DNA of 58,717 bases, from positions 1 to 58,717 of the forward strand of contig NZ_AFIE01000017.1 in NCBI RefSeq assembly GCF_000214135.1, read 5' to 3'. The notes beneath the pieces were generated by a model, which saw only the letters and a program-made list of their open reading frames with translations, did no database searches and had not been told where the DNA came from. Both the position numbers and the translations under genes were made by a program. How positions within the stretch are numbered: the stretch's first letter is position 1; every line of letters begins with the position of its first letter. The DNA is from Acinetobacter sp. P8-3-8 (GTDB lineage Bacteria > Pseudomonadota > Gammaproteobacteria > Pseudomonadales > Moraxellaceae). This document shows positions 47,056 through 57,014 of this stretch, one piece after another.

Positions 47056-48711
47056 TTATTGAAATTTCAACTGTCGAAGTTGTTTTGCATGTTGCAAAGT
47101 GGTTTCACTAATTTCAACACCACCTGTCATTCTTGCTAATTCAAGGATGCGCGCATCTTCTTCTAATTCGATAATGGTACTGCTTGCAGGGTCTGTCTGC
47201 TGTTTTTTCACCAATAGATGCTGATCAGATTGTGCTGCGACTTGAGCTTGATGGGTAATACACAAAATTTGAACATGTTGTCCTAAGCCTGCCAATAATC
47301 GACCGACAATTTCTGCTGTACCTCCACTGATCCCGACATCAATTTCATCAAAAACCAAAACTTCGGCTTCGGTTTTTTCAGCATTCATTACTTGCATAAC
47401 TAAGGCGATTCGAGATAATTCACCCCCTGAAGCGACACGAGCTAAAGGCTGTGCAGGTATACCTTTATTGGCAGTAAAGAGCAGTTGGATAAAACTTAAT
47501 CCTTCACTAGATACTTGTTCTAAAGGTTCAAATCTAAATTCAAAATGTGCTTCTGGAAGTGCTAATTGTTTAACTTGTTCTGTCAAATGTTTGGCTAATG
47601 GTAGGGCTGCTTCACGACGAATTTGATCTAAATATTCTGCTTTTTCTAAAAAGCTTTGATGAGAAACTTCAACTTGTTCAGCTAAAGTTTCAGGGTCTTC
47701 AAGTTGATGTAGTTGTGCTAATTCAGCTTGCCATGTTTCAAATTGTTGTTTGAGTTCATCAGGCTGAATACGATATTTACGTGCTAAACGATGGAAAATT
47801 TCTAATTGAGTATTCAACTCATCCATACGTTCAGGGTCAAAACTTTGGCGGTCAATGAATTGACGTAAATTTGCTGCGGCATCATCGATTTCACTTTGAG
47901 CATTCAACAATGAGTTGTAGATTTCTGTGAGTTGTTCACTACGTCCTGCATGAGATTCTAAACGACGAATCACAGAAGAGATTTCTTGACTGATATTTTG
48001 CTCGGAATCATCTAAAACATTCAAACTATATCCGCAATCTTGCATGATGTGTTCATGATGGCTTAAACGATCAAATTCCTGTTCAATTTCTTTATAATCA
48101 ATACGAATCACATCTTCGAGTTCTTCGAGTTGTAATTCTAAAGTTGCAATGCGTTGTAAGCGATTGGCTTGAGCATCAATAGCGGCTTGATGAGTTCGAA
48201 TATTCTTCTGCCAAGCATTAAAGGCTTCACGGACATCTTGTGCAGGTTGATAAAAGTTACTATAACGATCTAACCAATGTTTTGGATAAGGTGGTTCTAA
48301 TAATTGTTGTTGGCTATGTTGGCTATAAAGTTGAACCAGTAAGCGTCCAATTTCTTTTAACTCAGCCAAACTACTTGGTCGACCATTAATCCACGCTTTG
48401 CTACGACCTGTGGCAAAAATAACACGACGTAAATGAATTTCACCCGATTCATCATCCAGTTCGTGAGTTTTGAGCCATTCAGCTTCAGGGCTTTGGGGTT
48501 GATAACTAAAAACAGCCGTTACATCCGCTTTTTCAGCATTATAGCGGACATAATTGGTATCTGTACGTTCACCTAGACAGGCCGATAAAGCATCTAAGAG
48601 TAATGATTTACCTGCGCCCGTTTCCCCAGTCAGGACGTTAAAACCATGCTCTATATCGATTGCAAGGTTATCAGCTAAAGCAAAATTCATTAAATTTAAG
48701 TGTGTCAGCAT
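47056..48711 (-). CDS. recN: DNA repair protein RecN
   Basis: RecN is an SMC-like ATPase that acts early in recombinational repair of double-strand breaks. The 551-residue protein has the Walker A TGETGAGKSLLLDAL (about 29-43), long coiled-coil arms (about 150-370), the ABC signature RVASGGELSRIALVMQ (about 425-440) and Walker B EVLVFDEIDVGISGGTAE. ATG 48711 gives the usual start MLTHLNLMNFAL; a TTG four codons upstream is also in frame. No LexA-type box was recognised in the 115 bases upstream, in keeping with the absence of a standard LexA in Acinetobacter. Confidence 0.96.
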   Translation of the reverse strand: MLTHLNLMNFALADNLAIDIEHGFNVLTGETGAGKSLLLDALSACLGERTDTNYVRYNAEKADVTAVFSYQPQSPEAEWLKTHELDDESGEIHLRRVIFATGRSKAWINGRPSSLAELKEIGRLLVQLYSQHSQQQLLEPPYPKHWLDRYSNFYQPAQDVREAFNAWQKNIRTHQAAIDAQANRLQRIATLELQLEELEDVIRIDYKEIEQEFDRLSHHEHIMQDCGYSLNVLDDSEQNISQEISSVIRRLESHAGRSEQLTEIYNSLLNAQSEIDDAAANLRQFIDRQSFDPERMDELNTQLEIFHRLARKYRIQPDELKQQFETWQAELAQLHQLEDPETLAEQVEVSHQSFLEKAEYLDQIRREAALPLAKHLTEQVKQLALPEAHFEFRFEPLEQVSSEGLSFIQLLFTANKGIPAQPLARVASGGELSRIALVMQVMNAEKTEAEVLVFDEIDVGISGGTAEIVGRLLAGLGQHVQILCITHQAQVAAQSDQHLLVKKQQTDPASSTIIELEEDARILELARMTGGVEISETTLQHAKQLRQLKFQ

Positions 48712-48825
48712 AAACGCATCCAAGCTGCGAACGATGAGGTTCTAAGATAGTGAAGTTTTGTTTTTGTCACAAGTCAGAAAATATTCTAATATGGAGTAAT
48801 TCTAAGTATTCTAAATAATTTTAAT

Positions 48826-50130
48826 ATGAAAATGAAACTTCCTTTACCAAAGGCACCCATTAAACAGCAAATCAATAAAAATAACATCGCACAGTTAAAC
48901 CAAAAGCTGAGTCAATTTTCAACACAGTTTAAACAGGCGACAGCACAAGGGAACTATTTAGAAGCCTATAAAGCTGTTTCACAAGTGGCCAAACTTGTTC
49001 CTCATCATGCTGTTGTGATGATGGATTTGGCCTTTACTGAATTGCGTCTAAAACGTTATGACGATGCTTATGATCATTATTTACAAGCCATTCAACTTAG
49101 TCCGAATAATGTAGATACTAATATTTATGATGGTTTGGCAGAAGTATGCCATTTTCTAAATAAAATAGACGATTTAAAAAAATATGGTCGCTTAGCAATA
49201 GAGAGTAAGAAAAAACAAGTCCAAGAACATGCGGTTGTGACCTTGCTCGCTGAAGCTCCACCGCCATTCAATCCTAAAAATCCATCTGAAAATATCATTG
49301 CATTTTCTTTGTTTGGAGCAAATCCACGTTATTGTGAAACTTCAGTGATCAATGTGGACCTAGCCAAAGAAATCTACCCAGATTGGATTTGTCGTTTTTA
49401 TATGGATGATAGCGTTCCTATAGATGTGGTGCAGCGATTGCGAGAGAAAGGTACGCAAATTATTATTGTGAATGAACAACAACGACAAATTTCTGGATTA
49501 TTTTGGCGTTTTCTGGTGATGGATGATCCAACGGTAAAACGATTTTTAATCCGTGATGCAGATTCACTGGTGTCTTACCGTGAACAGGCGGCTGTGAATG
49601 CATGGTTGGAGAGTGATTGCTGGTTTCATGTTATGCATGATTATTATTCACATACAGAACTGATATTGGCAGGTATGTGGGGCGGCTGTCAGGGTGGTGT
49701 AAATGATATAGAAAAGCACATTCAGCAATTTTTAAATACGGGAAATTATTTAAATAGTCGTGTTGCAGATCAACATTTCCTGCGGTTTTGTATTTGGCCC
49801 ATCTTAAAGCAAAGTGTTCTTAATCACGATAGTCATCATTTTGATGAAAACAGTGTGGATTTTCCGCAGTCAGATAGGTATAAAGACTATGAAACTGAAG
49901 CGCAATTCCATGTTGGAATGAATGAAGGTTCATCTAAAATAGTCATTCATGATCTGAAGAGTGAGCAGATTTTCTGGGCGATTTATAATCAAGAGCAACA
50001 GCAAATCTGTCGCTATCTAGCGCAGACATGTGCTGGTAAATTAGAAATCGATATGCCAAGATTTTTTGCCAAACAGATTGAAAAACAAAATTGGAAAGTA
50101 GAAGTACATCCAGTTGAAAACATAGATTGA
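48826..50130 (+). CDS. TPR protein with a glycosyltransferase-like domain
   Basis: A 434-residue protein in two parts. The N-terminal part (about 35-135) is made of TPR-like helices, including KRYDDAYDHYLQAIQLSPNN. From about 147 a separate domain begins, FSLFGANPRYCETSVIN, then WICRFYMDD, RFLIRDADSLVSYREQ and HTELILAGMWGGC; the RDADS acidic motif and order of elements recall GT-A nucleotide-sugar transferases. No signal peptide is visible, so it is probably cytoplasmic. The substrate is unknown. There is no capsule or LPS cluster around it: it is divergent from recN and followed by ppnP. Confidence 0.75.
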   Translation: MKMKLPLPKAPIKQQINKNNIAQLNQKLSQFSTQFKQATAQGNYLEAYKAVSQVAKLVPHHAVVMMDLAFTELRLKRYDDAYDHYLQAIQLSPNNVDTNIYDGLAEVCHFLNKIDDLKKYGRLAIESKKKQVQEHAVVTLLAEAPPPFNPKNPSENIIAFSLFGANPRYCETSVINVDLAKEIYPDWICRFYMDDSVPIDVVQRLREKGTQIIIVNEQQRQISGLFWRFLVMDDPTVKRFLIRDADSLVSYREQAAVNAWLESDCWFHVMHDYYSHTELILAGMWGGCQGGVNDIEKHIQQFLNTGNYLNSRVADQHFLRFCIWPILKQSVLNHDSHHFDENSVDFPQSDRYKDYETEAQFHVGMNEGSSKIVIHDLKSEQIFWAIYNQEQQQICRYLAQTCAGKLEIDMPRFFAKQIEKQNWKVEVHPVENID

Positions 50131-50201
50131 TTAGTTTGAATCGCAACATTAAACTAGCTTGATCATCATTTATATAAATGCGCATTATCTGGAGAATACG
50201 C

Positions 50202-50525
50202 ATGTCAACTCAGTACGATCACGTATCAGTGGTAAAAAAATCAAATGTATATTTTGGTGGCTTGTGCATTAGTCATACTGTGCAATTTGAAGACGGAACT
50301 AAAAAGACTTTAGGGGTTATTCTTCCAACTGAAGAAGCTTTGACTTTTGAAACGCATGTACCTGAGCGTATGGAAATTATTTCTGGTGAATGTCGAGTAA
50401 AAATTGCAGATAGTGAAGAAAGTGAATTGTTCCGTGCAGGGCAATCATTTTATGTGCCAGGCAATAGTCGTTTTAAAATTGAAACTGATGATGTATTGGA
50501 CTACGTTTGCCATTTAGAAGGTTAA
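50202..50525 (+). CDS. ppnP: Pyrimidine/purine nucleoside phosphorylase PpnP
   Basis: PpnP is a small cupin-fold phosphorylase that releases bases from several nucleosides. The 107-residue protein shows the family pattern: [21 protein letters not shown] in two neighbouring stretches, [25 protein letters not shown], and [15 protein letters not shown] 50202 follows TGGAGAA; an upstream ATG at 50178 overlaps non-conserved sequence. It is slightly longer at the N-terminus than the E. coli protein (94 residues). A terminator lies about 115 bases downstream. Confidence 0.9.
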   Translation: MSTQYDHVSVVKKSNVYFGGLCISHTVQFEDGTKKTLGVILPTEEALTFETHVPERMEIISGECRVKIADSEESELFRAGQSFYVPGNSRFKIETDDVLDYVCHLEG

Positions 50526-50640
50526 TTGTTTGCTTCAAAATGTGAATGACTGAGTTTTTAGCCAGTTGTTTCAGCATCAAGCGTTTTGAAATTAGACAAA
50601 CAAATATTAGTGTAAATCGGTTAAACTAAAGCATCAAATT

Positions 50641-50674
50641 AAATCCTGTAAAGTTGGCTTTGCAGGATTTTTCA
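50641..50674 (+). terminator. Terminator between ppnP and rlmB
   Basis: Stem AAATCCTG/CAGGATTT with an inner AAG/CTT pairing and TTGG loop (50641-50670), followed by T residues. It ends about 35 bases before rlmB. Confidence 0.75.
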
Positions 50675-50707
50675 TTTCTATCATTGTATTGCAAATAGAG
50701 GTCGTTC

Positions 50708-51460
50708 ATGGCGAAGCCCGAATATTATTATGGCGTTCATTCTGTGGAGTCATTATTGGAGTTGGAACCAGAACGAGTTTTAACTTTGTTTACGTTGAAA
50801 GGGCGTGATGATCAACGCTTACAGCGCATTTTACAACTGGCTGAACCTTTTGGTATCAGCGTACAAAAAGCCAGTCGTGATAGCTTGGAAAAATTAGCGG
50901 GTCAACCTTTTCATCAAGGGGTGGTTGCTGCCGTTCGAGCTTTACCTGTATTGAACGAAAAAGATTTAGATCAAATTTTAGAATCGACAAATCATCCTTT
51001 ACTCTTGGCTTTGGATCATATTACCGATCCACACAACCTAGGCGCTTGTATTCGTACTGCTGCTGCAATGGGTGTTGAAGCTGTAATTGTTCCACGTGAT
51101 CGCGCTGCAACATTAACACCAACTGCACGTAAAGTCGCAGCAGGTGGTGCGGAAAAAGTTAAATTTATTCAAGTGACCAATTTGGCAAGAACATTGGGTC
51201 ATATCAAAGACAATTTTAATGTACGTGTGGTTGGAACGATGCTTGATGAGAAAGCATTACCGATTCAACAATTTGATTTTACAGGTACAGCAGTTTGTGT
51301 GGTGATGGGGGCAGAAGATACAGGCCTGCGTCCAATTACTCAATCTCAGTGCGATCAAACTGTCTTTATTCCGATGTCAGGTAATTTGCAAAGCTTAAAT
51401 GTCAGTGTTGCAACAGGTATGGCACTGTATGAAGCTTGCCGTCAAAGACAATCAAATTAA
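50708..51460 (+). CDS. rlmB: 23S rRNA (guanosine(2251)-2'-O)-methyltransferase RlmB
   Basis: RlmB methylates the ribose of G2251 in the 23S rRNA P loop, using S-adenosylmethionine. The 250-residue SpoU/TrmH-family protein has an N-terminal RNA-binding domain (about 1-80) and the trefoil-knot catalytic domain with the three SpoU motifs: DPHNLGACIRTAAAMG (about 103-118), VMGAEDTGLRP (about 198-208) and IPMSGNLQSLNVSVATGMAL (about 218-237). It starts AKPEYYYGVHSVESLLE, typical for RlmB. A GAGGTC ribosome-binding sequence precedes the ATG. Confidence 0.95.
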   Translation: MAKPEYYYGVHSVESLLELEPERVLTLFTLKGRDDQRLQRILQLAEPFGISVQKASRDSLEKLAGQPFHQGVVAAVRALPVLNEKDLDQILESTNHPLLLALDHITDPHNLGACIRTAAAMGVEAVIVPRDRAATLTPTARKVAAGGAEKVKFIQVTNLARTLGHIKDNFNVRVVGTMLDEKALPIQQFDFTGTAVCVVMGAEDTGLRPITQSQCDQTVFIPMSGNLQSLNVSVATGMALYEACRQRQSN

Positions 51461-51537
51461 TTTTATGATCAGCATTTTATAATCGGTAAATGGGTAATTT
51501 TAGAGATTATCCATTTAATTATTCTTTTGATTCGAGA

Positions 51538-52470
51538 ATGACCATGATGACCACCCGTACACAAGGCTATATATATGTCGCAATCACGATGTGTATTTGG
51601 GGCGGGTTTACCATTACATCACGTCTTAATGCACTTTGGCATATCAGTGCTTGGGATATAGCTGCACTACGTTTTACATTGGCATTTTGTATTCTCATGC
51701 CGATTTTAATCTATAAAAAAGATACTGCTTTTCTCTTTAAAAAAGAGCCGTTCATTTTAGCCATGATCGGTGGGGTTGTTTATTGTTTAACATGTTATAG
51801 CGCCTTTCTTTATGTTCCAGCAGCACATGCAGCAATTTTTTTAAATGGTTGCATTCCTTTATGTACAGCTCTTGCAGGTTTTCTTTTATTCAAACAACCC
51901 TTTGATAAGCACACATGGGTCAGTTTAGTGATTATGTTGTCTGCAATTTCAGGGATGAGTTTCTTAATGTATGAAGAAACGGGTGTTGCGTTTGGCTTTG
52001 GTGATTTACTGTTTTTTATCAGTGCCATTTGGTGGGGAATCTTTACTGTTTTACTACGCCAATGGAAGTTATCAGCTTGGCACTCTATGGCAGGTGTGGC
52101 CATTTGGTCAGCAATTGTTTATGTACCTTTTTATTTGGTGTTTTTACCAAAACAACTTGATCAAGTTACGATGCCACATTTGATTATGCAAACGCTGTTT
52201 CATGGCATTTTTGTGGTCATCATTGCGACCTTAGCTTATGTTGAAGCAATTAAACGTTTGGGTGCATTCAAAACAGGCAGTATCGTCACTTTGGCACCTT
52301 TTATTGCAGCGATTATTGCTGTGCCTTTGCTCAATGAACCATTAAGTGGAGCGATTCTTTGTGGTTTGGTTGGTATGGGAATTGGCGCATTACAACCTTG
52401 GCGCTGGTTTATGCATAAAGATAGTTTACAAAACAGCTTGGATCAGCAAAATAACGGTCTAAAAAAGTAA
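51538..52470 (+). CDS. EamA/DMT-family transporter
   Basis: A 310-residue inner-membrane protein with about ten membrane helices in two EamA repeats (about 7-140 and 150-288), of the drug/metabolite transporter superfamily. Typical features are WGGFTITSRLN in the first helix, the Pro and Gly pattern of ILMPILIYKK, and ALAYVEAIKRLGAFKTGSIV-like sequence in the second repeat. Substrates of this family range from amino acids to metabolites and cannot be told from sequence. ATG 51538 is used; a start at 51490 would add a polar stretch. It converges on coaE. Confidence 0.88.
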   Translation: MTMMTTRTQGYIYVAITMCIWGGFTITSRLNALWHISAWDIAALRFTLAFCILMPILIYKKDTAFLFKKEPFILAMIGGVVYCLTCYSAFLYVPAAHAAIFLNGCIPLCTALAGFLLFKQPFDKHTWVSLVIMLSAISGMSFLMYEETGVAFGFGDLLFFISAIWWGIFTVLLRQWKLSAWHSMAGVAIWSAIVYVPFYLVFLPKQLDQVTMPHLIMQTLFHGIFVVIIATLAYVEAIKRLGAFKTGSIVTLAPFIAAIIAVPLLNEPLSGAILCGLVGMGIGALQPWRWFMHKDSLQNSLDQQNNGLKK

Positions 52471-52496
52471 AATAACAAAGTCACAGAACCCATATA

Positions 52497-53096
52497 TTAT
52501 GGTTTTGAACGGTCAAGATACTGCTGATGTAGTGTTTCAAGCTGAGTATATAAATGCTCAATATGACCATCATTCAGCACAATATCATCCGCCATTTCTT
52601 GCTTTTTGATTCGAGGCATTTGGGCTGCAATGATCTTTTGAATTTGGTCGATAGACTGTTCATCACGTTGTGCTGCACGTAAAATTTGTAGATCTTCACT
52701 CGCATCAATCAACAAAGTACGATGTGTTAATTGGTGTTGTGAAGTTTCAAATAATAAAGGTGAAACTAAGATCACGTAAGGACTTGTCGCATTTGCCAAT
52801 TGCTGAATAATGGCGCTACGAATGGCAGGGTGAGTGATTTGTTCAAGTTGCTGACGTGCATTCGGCTCTTTAAAAATATGTTCACGTAAAGCACGTCGAT
52901 TGAGCTCACCATCTTCAAGTAAGACCCAATCTCCAAAAGTATCTTTAATTTGTGTTAAAGCTGGTTGTCCTTTTTCGACAATTTCGCGTGCCACAATATC
53001 AGCATCAACTACTTGAATACCTTGAGCTTCAAACCACTGGCTTGCGGCAGATTTTCCACTGCCAATTCCACCTGTTAAACCCAAGATAAATGTCAT
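52497..53096 (-). CDS. coaE: Dephospho-CoA kinase
   Basis: CoaE phosphorylates the 3'-hydroxyl of dephospho-CoA, the last step of coenzyme A synthesis. The 199-residue protein has the P-loop GLTGGIGSGKSAAS (about 6-19), the substrate motif VVDADIVAREIVE (about 34-46), and VSPLLFE near the middle. It is the last gene of the pilB-pilC-pilD-coaE run, 51 bases after pilD, an arrangement common in gammaproteobacteria. Confidence 0.97.
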   Translation of the reverse strand: MTFILGLTGGIGSGKSAASQWFEAQGIQVVDADIVAREIVEKGQPALTQIKDTFGDWVLLEDGELNRRALREHIFKEPNARQQLEQITHPAIRSAIIQQLANATSPYVILVSPLLFETSQHQLTHRTLLIDASEDLQILRAAQRDEQSIDQIQKIIAAQMPRIKKQEMADDIVLNDGHIEHLYTQLETLHQQYLDRSKP

Positions 53097-53147
53097 GCTA
53101 CATCCTTTAAAACAACTTTTGATGAATGATTTAGATGATTCAGGAAA

Positions 53148-54011
53148 TTATTGACCTAAATATACTTTCATAATTTGCTCACCCCATAAAAATGCAATCC
53201 AACCTGCAATTGCAATATAAGGTCCGAAAGCGAAAGGCTGATTCTCTTTACGTGTTTTAAGCAAAATAATTCCAATAATAGAACCAACCAAAGAGGAAAG
53301 TAAAATAATCAGCGGTAACATTAACGGTCCCATCCACGCTCCTAGCGCAGCGAGAAGTTTAAAGTCACCATAACCCATACCTTCTTTGCCTGTGATGATT
53401 TTAAATAGATAGTAAACCACCCATAAACATAAGAAACCAATCAGATAACCCCAAATCGCAGAAGTGGGAGAGGTATAGATTTGGAAAGCATTAACAGCTA
53501 AACCGATTCCTGCCAGTGTTAAGGTAAAACGATCTGGTAGTAATTGGGTATCAAAATCGATAAAAGTTAAAGTGATGAGCATCCACGTGAGTAAGACACC
53601 AAAAACCATTTGTAAAGTTGGGCCATACACAGCGACTACTGTTAAAGAACAAACAGCAGTCAGTATTTCGATGAAGGGATAACGAAAACTAATCGGGTTT
53701 TGACATGTAGCACATTTGCCTTTTAAAGTTAACCAACTGATTACGGGTATATTTTGATACCAACGAATAGGTGTTTTACATTTAGGACAAGTTGATGCTG
53801 GTTTGCTTAGGCTGAGTTTTGACTCATCAATAATCGCTTGTTCAGGGTGCAAGAGCATTTGGCATTCTTGTTGCCATTCTTGCTCCATCATTTTCGGTGT
53901 TCTAAAAATCACAACATTGAGAAAACTGCCAATACATAAGCTTAATATCCCAACAGTTAGATAGAGTGCTGTTGGGGATTGGATAAGTAAATCTAGAAGT
54001 TCATTAAACAT
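53148..54011 (-). CDS. pilD: Type IV prepilin peptidase/N-methyltransferase PilD
   Basis: PilD cleaves the leader of type IV prepilins and pseudopilins and methylates the new N-terminal residue. The 287-residue inner-membrane protein has the cytoplasmic zinc loop with two CXXC pairs (CPKCKTP and CATCQNP, about 74-105) and the two catalytic aspartates, in FIDFDTQLLPD (about 150-160) and GMGYGDFKLL (about 211-220). It lies 27 bases after pilC. It would also process type II secretion pseudopilins. Confidence 0.97.
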   Translation of the reverse strand: MFNELLDLLIQSPTALYLTVGILSLCIGSFLNVVIFRTPKMMEQEWQQECQMLLHPEQAIIDESKLSLSKPASTCPKCKTPIRWYQNIPVISWLTLKGKCATCQNPISFRYPFIEILTAVCSLTVVAVYGPTLQMVFGVLLTWMLITLTFIDFDTQLLPDRFTLTLAGIGLAVNAFQIYTSPTSAIWGYLIGFLCLWVVYYLFKIITGKEGMGYGDFKLLAALGAWMGPLMLPLIILLSSLVGSIIGIILLKTRKENQPFAFGPYIAIAGWIAFLWGEQIMKVYLGQ

Positions 54012-54038
54012 ATTAAGAGTCTTTCATTTAAGCTGTAG

Positions 54039-55271
54039 TTATCCACCAACAACTGAGCCCATTTGGAAAATTGGTAGATACATTGCGATAACCAAACCAC
54101 CAACAAGTACACCGAGTACAGCCATAATTAAAGGTTCCATCATTGATGTCAGGCCATCGACAGCATTATCCACTTCATTTTCAAAGTGCGTTGCCACCTT
54201 ATCGAGCATTGCATCAAGGGCACCTGATTCTTCACCAATTGCAACCATCTGCACAGCCATGGACGGGAATCGATTGGTGACACGCATAGCGAAATTCAAT
54301 TGTTGACCTGTTGCAACGTCATCACGAATTTTCATCACCGCTTGTTCATAAACCACATTATTGGTTGCACCTGCTGTTGATTCAAGAGCTTCAATCAGTG
54401 GTACACCTGCAGCAAATGTGGTTGCTAATGTACGGCTATAACGGGCAATAATGGCTTTATAAACTAGGTCTCCAAAAATAGGCAGTTTTAATGCTGTTCT
54501 ATCAAGAAAATCTCGAAATTTTTTACTACGCTTTTTTGTTTCGAGAAAAGTAGCGATAATAATGCCAATGATGAGTAAGAATACAAACCAATACTTTTGC
54601 ATCCAGTTTGACATATTCACAACCATTTGGGTAAAAGCAGGCAGGTCAGCACCAAATGAACTGAATAAGTCCTGAAAGACAGGGACGACTTTGACCATCA
54701 AAATAATGGTTACAATTAAGGCAACAACAATAACTGCTATGGGATATTTCATTGCTTTTTTGATTTTTTGTTTTAACAGTTCACTTTTTTCTTTATAGAT
54801 AGCAACGCGGTCTAACATGGTTTCTAAAGCACCCGATTGTTCACCCGATTCGACCAGTGAGCAAAACAGATTATCAAAATAACGTGGATATTTTCTTAAA
54901 GCACCAGCAAAGGTATTGCCTCCCTCAACTTCACCTTTAATACCGAGTACGACTTCACGCATTGACGGATTTTCTAAACCTTCTGCAACGATTTCAAAGC
55001 TTTGTACCAATGGAACACCTGCTTTCATCATGGTTGCGAGTTGGCGAGTAAAAATGGTGATATCGAGTGTTGAAATGCCTTTTTTCATCAAGCCTTCGAG
55101 AATATTTTTCTTTTTTTCTCGAATGGTTTTAATGGTAATCCCTTGCTTTCTTAAGGTCACTTTTGCCAGTGCCATATTTCGTGCAGGTAGTTCCCCTTTG
55201 ATTTTGACCCCTTTACGATCAACCCCGTCATAAGCAAATGTAGGCATCATTTGAGCTTTTTTCGCTGCCAT
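54039..55271 (-). CDS. pilC: Type IV pilus inner-membrane platform protein PilC
   Basis: PilC is the membrane platform that PilB works on to polymerise pilin. The 410-residue protein has two copies of the GspF/PilC domain (about 75-200 and 275-400), each ending in a membrane helix region, with FTRQLATMMKAGVPLVQSF and SRTLATTFAAGVPLIEAL as matching starts and GEQSGALETMLDRVA and GEESGALDAMLDKVA as the matching repeats. A third membrane helix lies between them. It follows pilB by 27 bases. Confidence 0.97.
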   Translation of the reverse strand: MAAKKAQMMPTFAYDGVDRKGVKIKGELPARNMALAKVTLRKQGITIKTIREKKKNILEGLMKKGISTLDITIFTRQLATMMKAGVPLVQSFEIVAEGLENPSMREVVLGIKGEVEGGNTFAGALRKYPRYFDNLFCSLVESGEQSGALETMLDRVAIYKEKSELLKQKIKKAMKYPIAVIVVALIVTIILMVKVVPVFQDLFSSFGADLPAFTQMVVNMSNWMQKYWFVFLLIIGIIIATFLETKKRSKKFRDFLDRTALKLPIFGDLVYKAIIARYSRTLATTFAAGVPLIEALESTAGATNNVVYEQAVMKIRDDVATGQQLNFAMRVTNRFPSMAVQMVAIGEESGALDAMLDKVATHFENEVDNAVDGLTSMMEPLIMAVLGVLVGGLVIAMYLPIFQMGSVVGG

Positions 55272-55298
55272 TAGAATTTCCTTGAATATTGATTATAT

Positions 55299-57014
55299 TT
55301 ATTCACTGGTCACACGGTTAATTTCTTGTAAAGAAGTTAGTCCATTCATGACTTTGACTAGTCCTGAGCGTCTGAGATTATCAAACCCCAATTTTGCTGA
55401 TGCAGCTGCGATTTGTAATGCATTGCCATCTTCCATGATAATCTTAGAAATTTCAGGTGTTACTTTCATCACCTCATAAATACCGACTCGACCTTTATAA
55501 CCTTCACGGCATTCTGAGCAGCCGACAGGTTGAAAAATTTGTAAATCTGGATTGCTTAGATCTTGTTCAGTAAAGCCCATTTCTAACAGACTTTGCTTTG
55601 GGATTTCAACAGGTGTTTTACAGTGACTACAAAGACGTCGTGCAAGACGTTGAGCGATGACCAAATTCACCGATGTGGCAATATTAAATGAAGGAACGCC
55701 CATATTACGTAAACGGGTTAAGGTTTCAGGTGCGCTATTGGTATGCAATGTTGACATGACCATATGACCTGTTTGTGCTGCCTTAATCGCAATTTCAGCT
55801 GTTTCTAAATCACGAATTTCCCCGACCATAATAATGTCTGGGTCCTGACGAAGGAATGATTTGAGTGCAACAGAGAAGGTTAGGCCAACTTTTTGATTAA
55901 CATTGACCTGATTAATCCCTTCTAGGTTAATTTCGACTGGATCTTCGGCAGTAGAGATGTTAGATGTTTCGGTATTTAGAATATTCAAACCTGTATACAG
56001 AGAAACTGTTTTACCAGAACCTGTTGGGCCTGTAATTAATAACATTCCTTGAGGTTTTTCTAAAGCTTCCATAAATAAAGCTTTTTGAGCTTCCTCATAA
56101 CCTAAGGCATCAATGCCTAGCATCGCACTAGATGGATCCAGAATACGCAGTACTAATTTTTCACCAAATAGAGTTGGTAGTGAGTTAACACGAAAATCGA
56201 TCGCTTTGGTCTTAGAAAGCTTTAATTTAATCCGACCATCTTGAGGCACACGTTTTTCAGAAATGTCCATTCTTGACATGACTTTTAAACGAGAGGCAAG
56301 ACGTGTAGCAAGTTGTAGTGGTGGATTAGTAATCGTTCTGAGTACGCCATCTACTCGATACCGTACACGATAAGATTTTTCATAAGGTTCGAAATGTAAG
56401 TCTGATGCACCCATCCGAATTGCATCAATTAATAATTTATTGATGTATTTAACAATCGGTGCTTCATCTTCAGAGGTTTCATTTTCATCCTCATCTGAAG
56501 GTGGATCATCACTGGTTGCAATGATATCAACATCGAAATCTTCATCACCAAAATTAAAGCTTTCTTCTACAGTAAAATGTTTTTCTAAAACTTTTTCTAA
56601 TTTATCGTATTCAACGATAATCGGTTCAATATTTAACCCACAGTTAAAGCGAATCGCATCAAGTGCTTCAATATTTGTAGGATCACTGGTAGCGACATAT
56701 AGGATGTTGCCACGCTGAACTAGAGGTATGAGCCTATGTTTAGAAAATAAATTGCTATCAGCAACCTCTTTGGGGAACATGTCTGGATTAAAGCTGTCCA
56801 GATCAAGAATAGGCTCACCAAATTCACAAGAGATCATTTCTGCGATGAGCAATGGTTTGAGGTTTAATTTTTCAATAAGATACTCAACAGTACTCATTTT
56901 CAATTTGTGAGCGCTGTCTAGGGCGTCTTTCATTTGTTGTGCAGATACAAAACCTTCATCAACTAAGCGACGGATATATCCTGAAAACCTAAGTGAACCA
57001 TTTTGTATAGACAT
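55299..57014 (-). CDS. pilB: Type IV pilus assembly ATPase PilB
   Basis: PilB is the hexameric ATPase that powers pilus extension, needed for twitching motility and DNA uptake. The 571-residue protein has an N-terminal MshEN-type domain (about 1-150), an acidic linker (EDENETSEDEAPI, about 174-186), the Walker A GPTGSGKTVS (about 331-340), the Asp box, Walker B and His box of secretion ATPases (EDPVEI, DPDIIMVGEIRDLETAE, GHMVMSTLHTNSAP), and a zinc tetracysteine motif (CSHCKTP and CSECR, about 463-512). ATG 57014 is preferred over GTG 57020 because AAGGTG lies at the right distance. Confidence 0.96.
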   Translation of the reverse strand: MSIQNGSLRFSGYIRRLVDEGFVSAQQMKDALDSAHKLKMSTVEYLIEKLNLKPLLIAEMISCEFGEPILDLDSFNPDMFPKEVADSNLFSKHRLIPLVQRGNILYVATSDPTNIEALDAIRFNCGLNIEPIIVEYDKLEKVLEKHFTVEESFNFGDEDFDVDIIATSDDPPSDEDENETSEDEAPIVKYINKLLIDAIRMGASDLHFEPYEKSYRVRYRVDGVLRTITNPPLQLATRLASRLKVMSRMDISEKRVPQDGRIKLKLSKTKAIDFRVNSLPTLFGEKLVLRILDPSSAMLGIDALGYEEAQKALFMEALEKPQGMLLITGPTGSGKTVSLYTGLNILNTETSNISTAEDPVEINLEGINQVNVNQKVGLTFSVALKSFLRQDPDIIMVGEIRDLETAEIAIKAAQTGHMVMSTLHTNSAPETLTRLRNMGVPSFNIATSVNLVIAQRLARRLCSHCKTPVEIPKQSLLEMGFTEQDLSNPDLQIFQPVGCSECREGYKGRVGIYEVMKVTPEISKIIMEDGNALQIAAASAKLGFDNLRRSGLVKVMNGLTSLQEINRVTSE

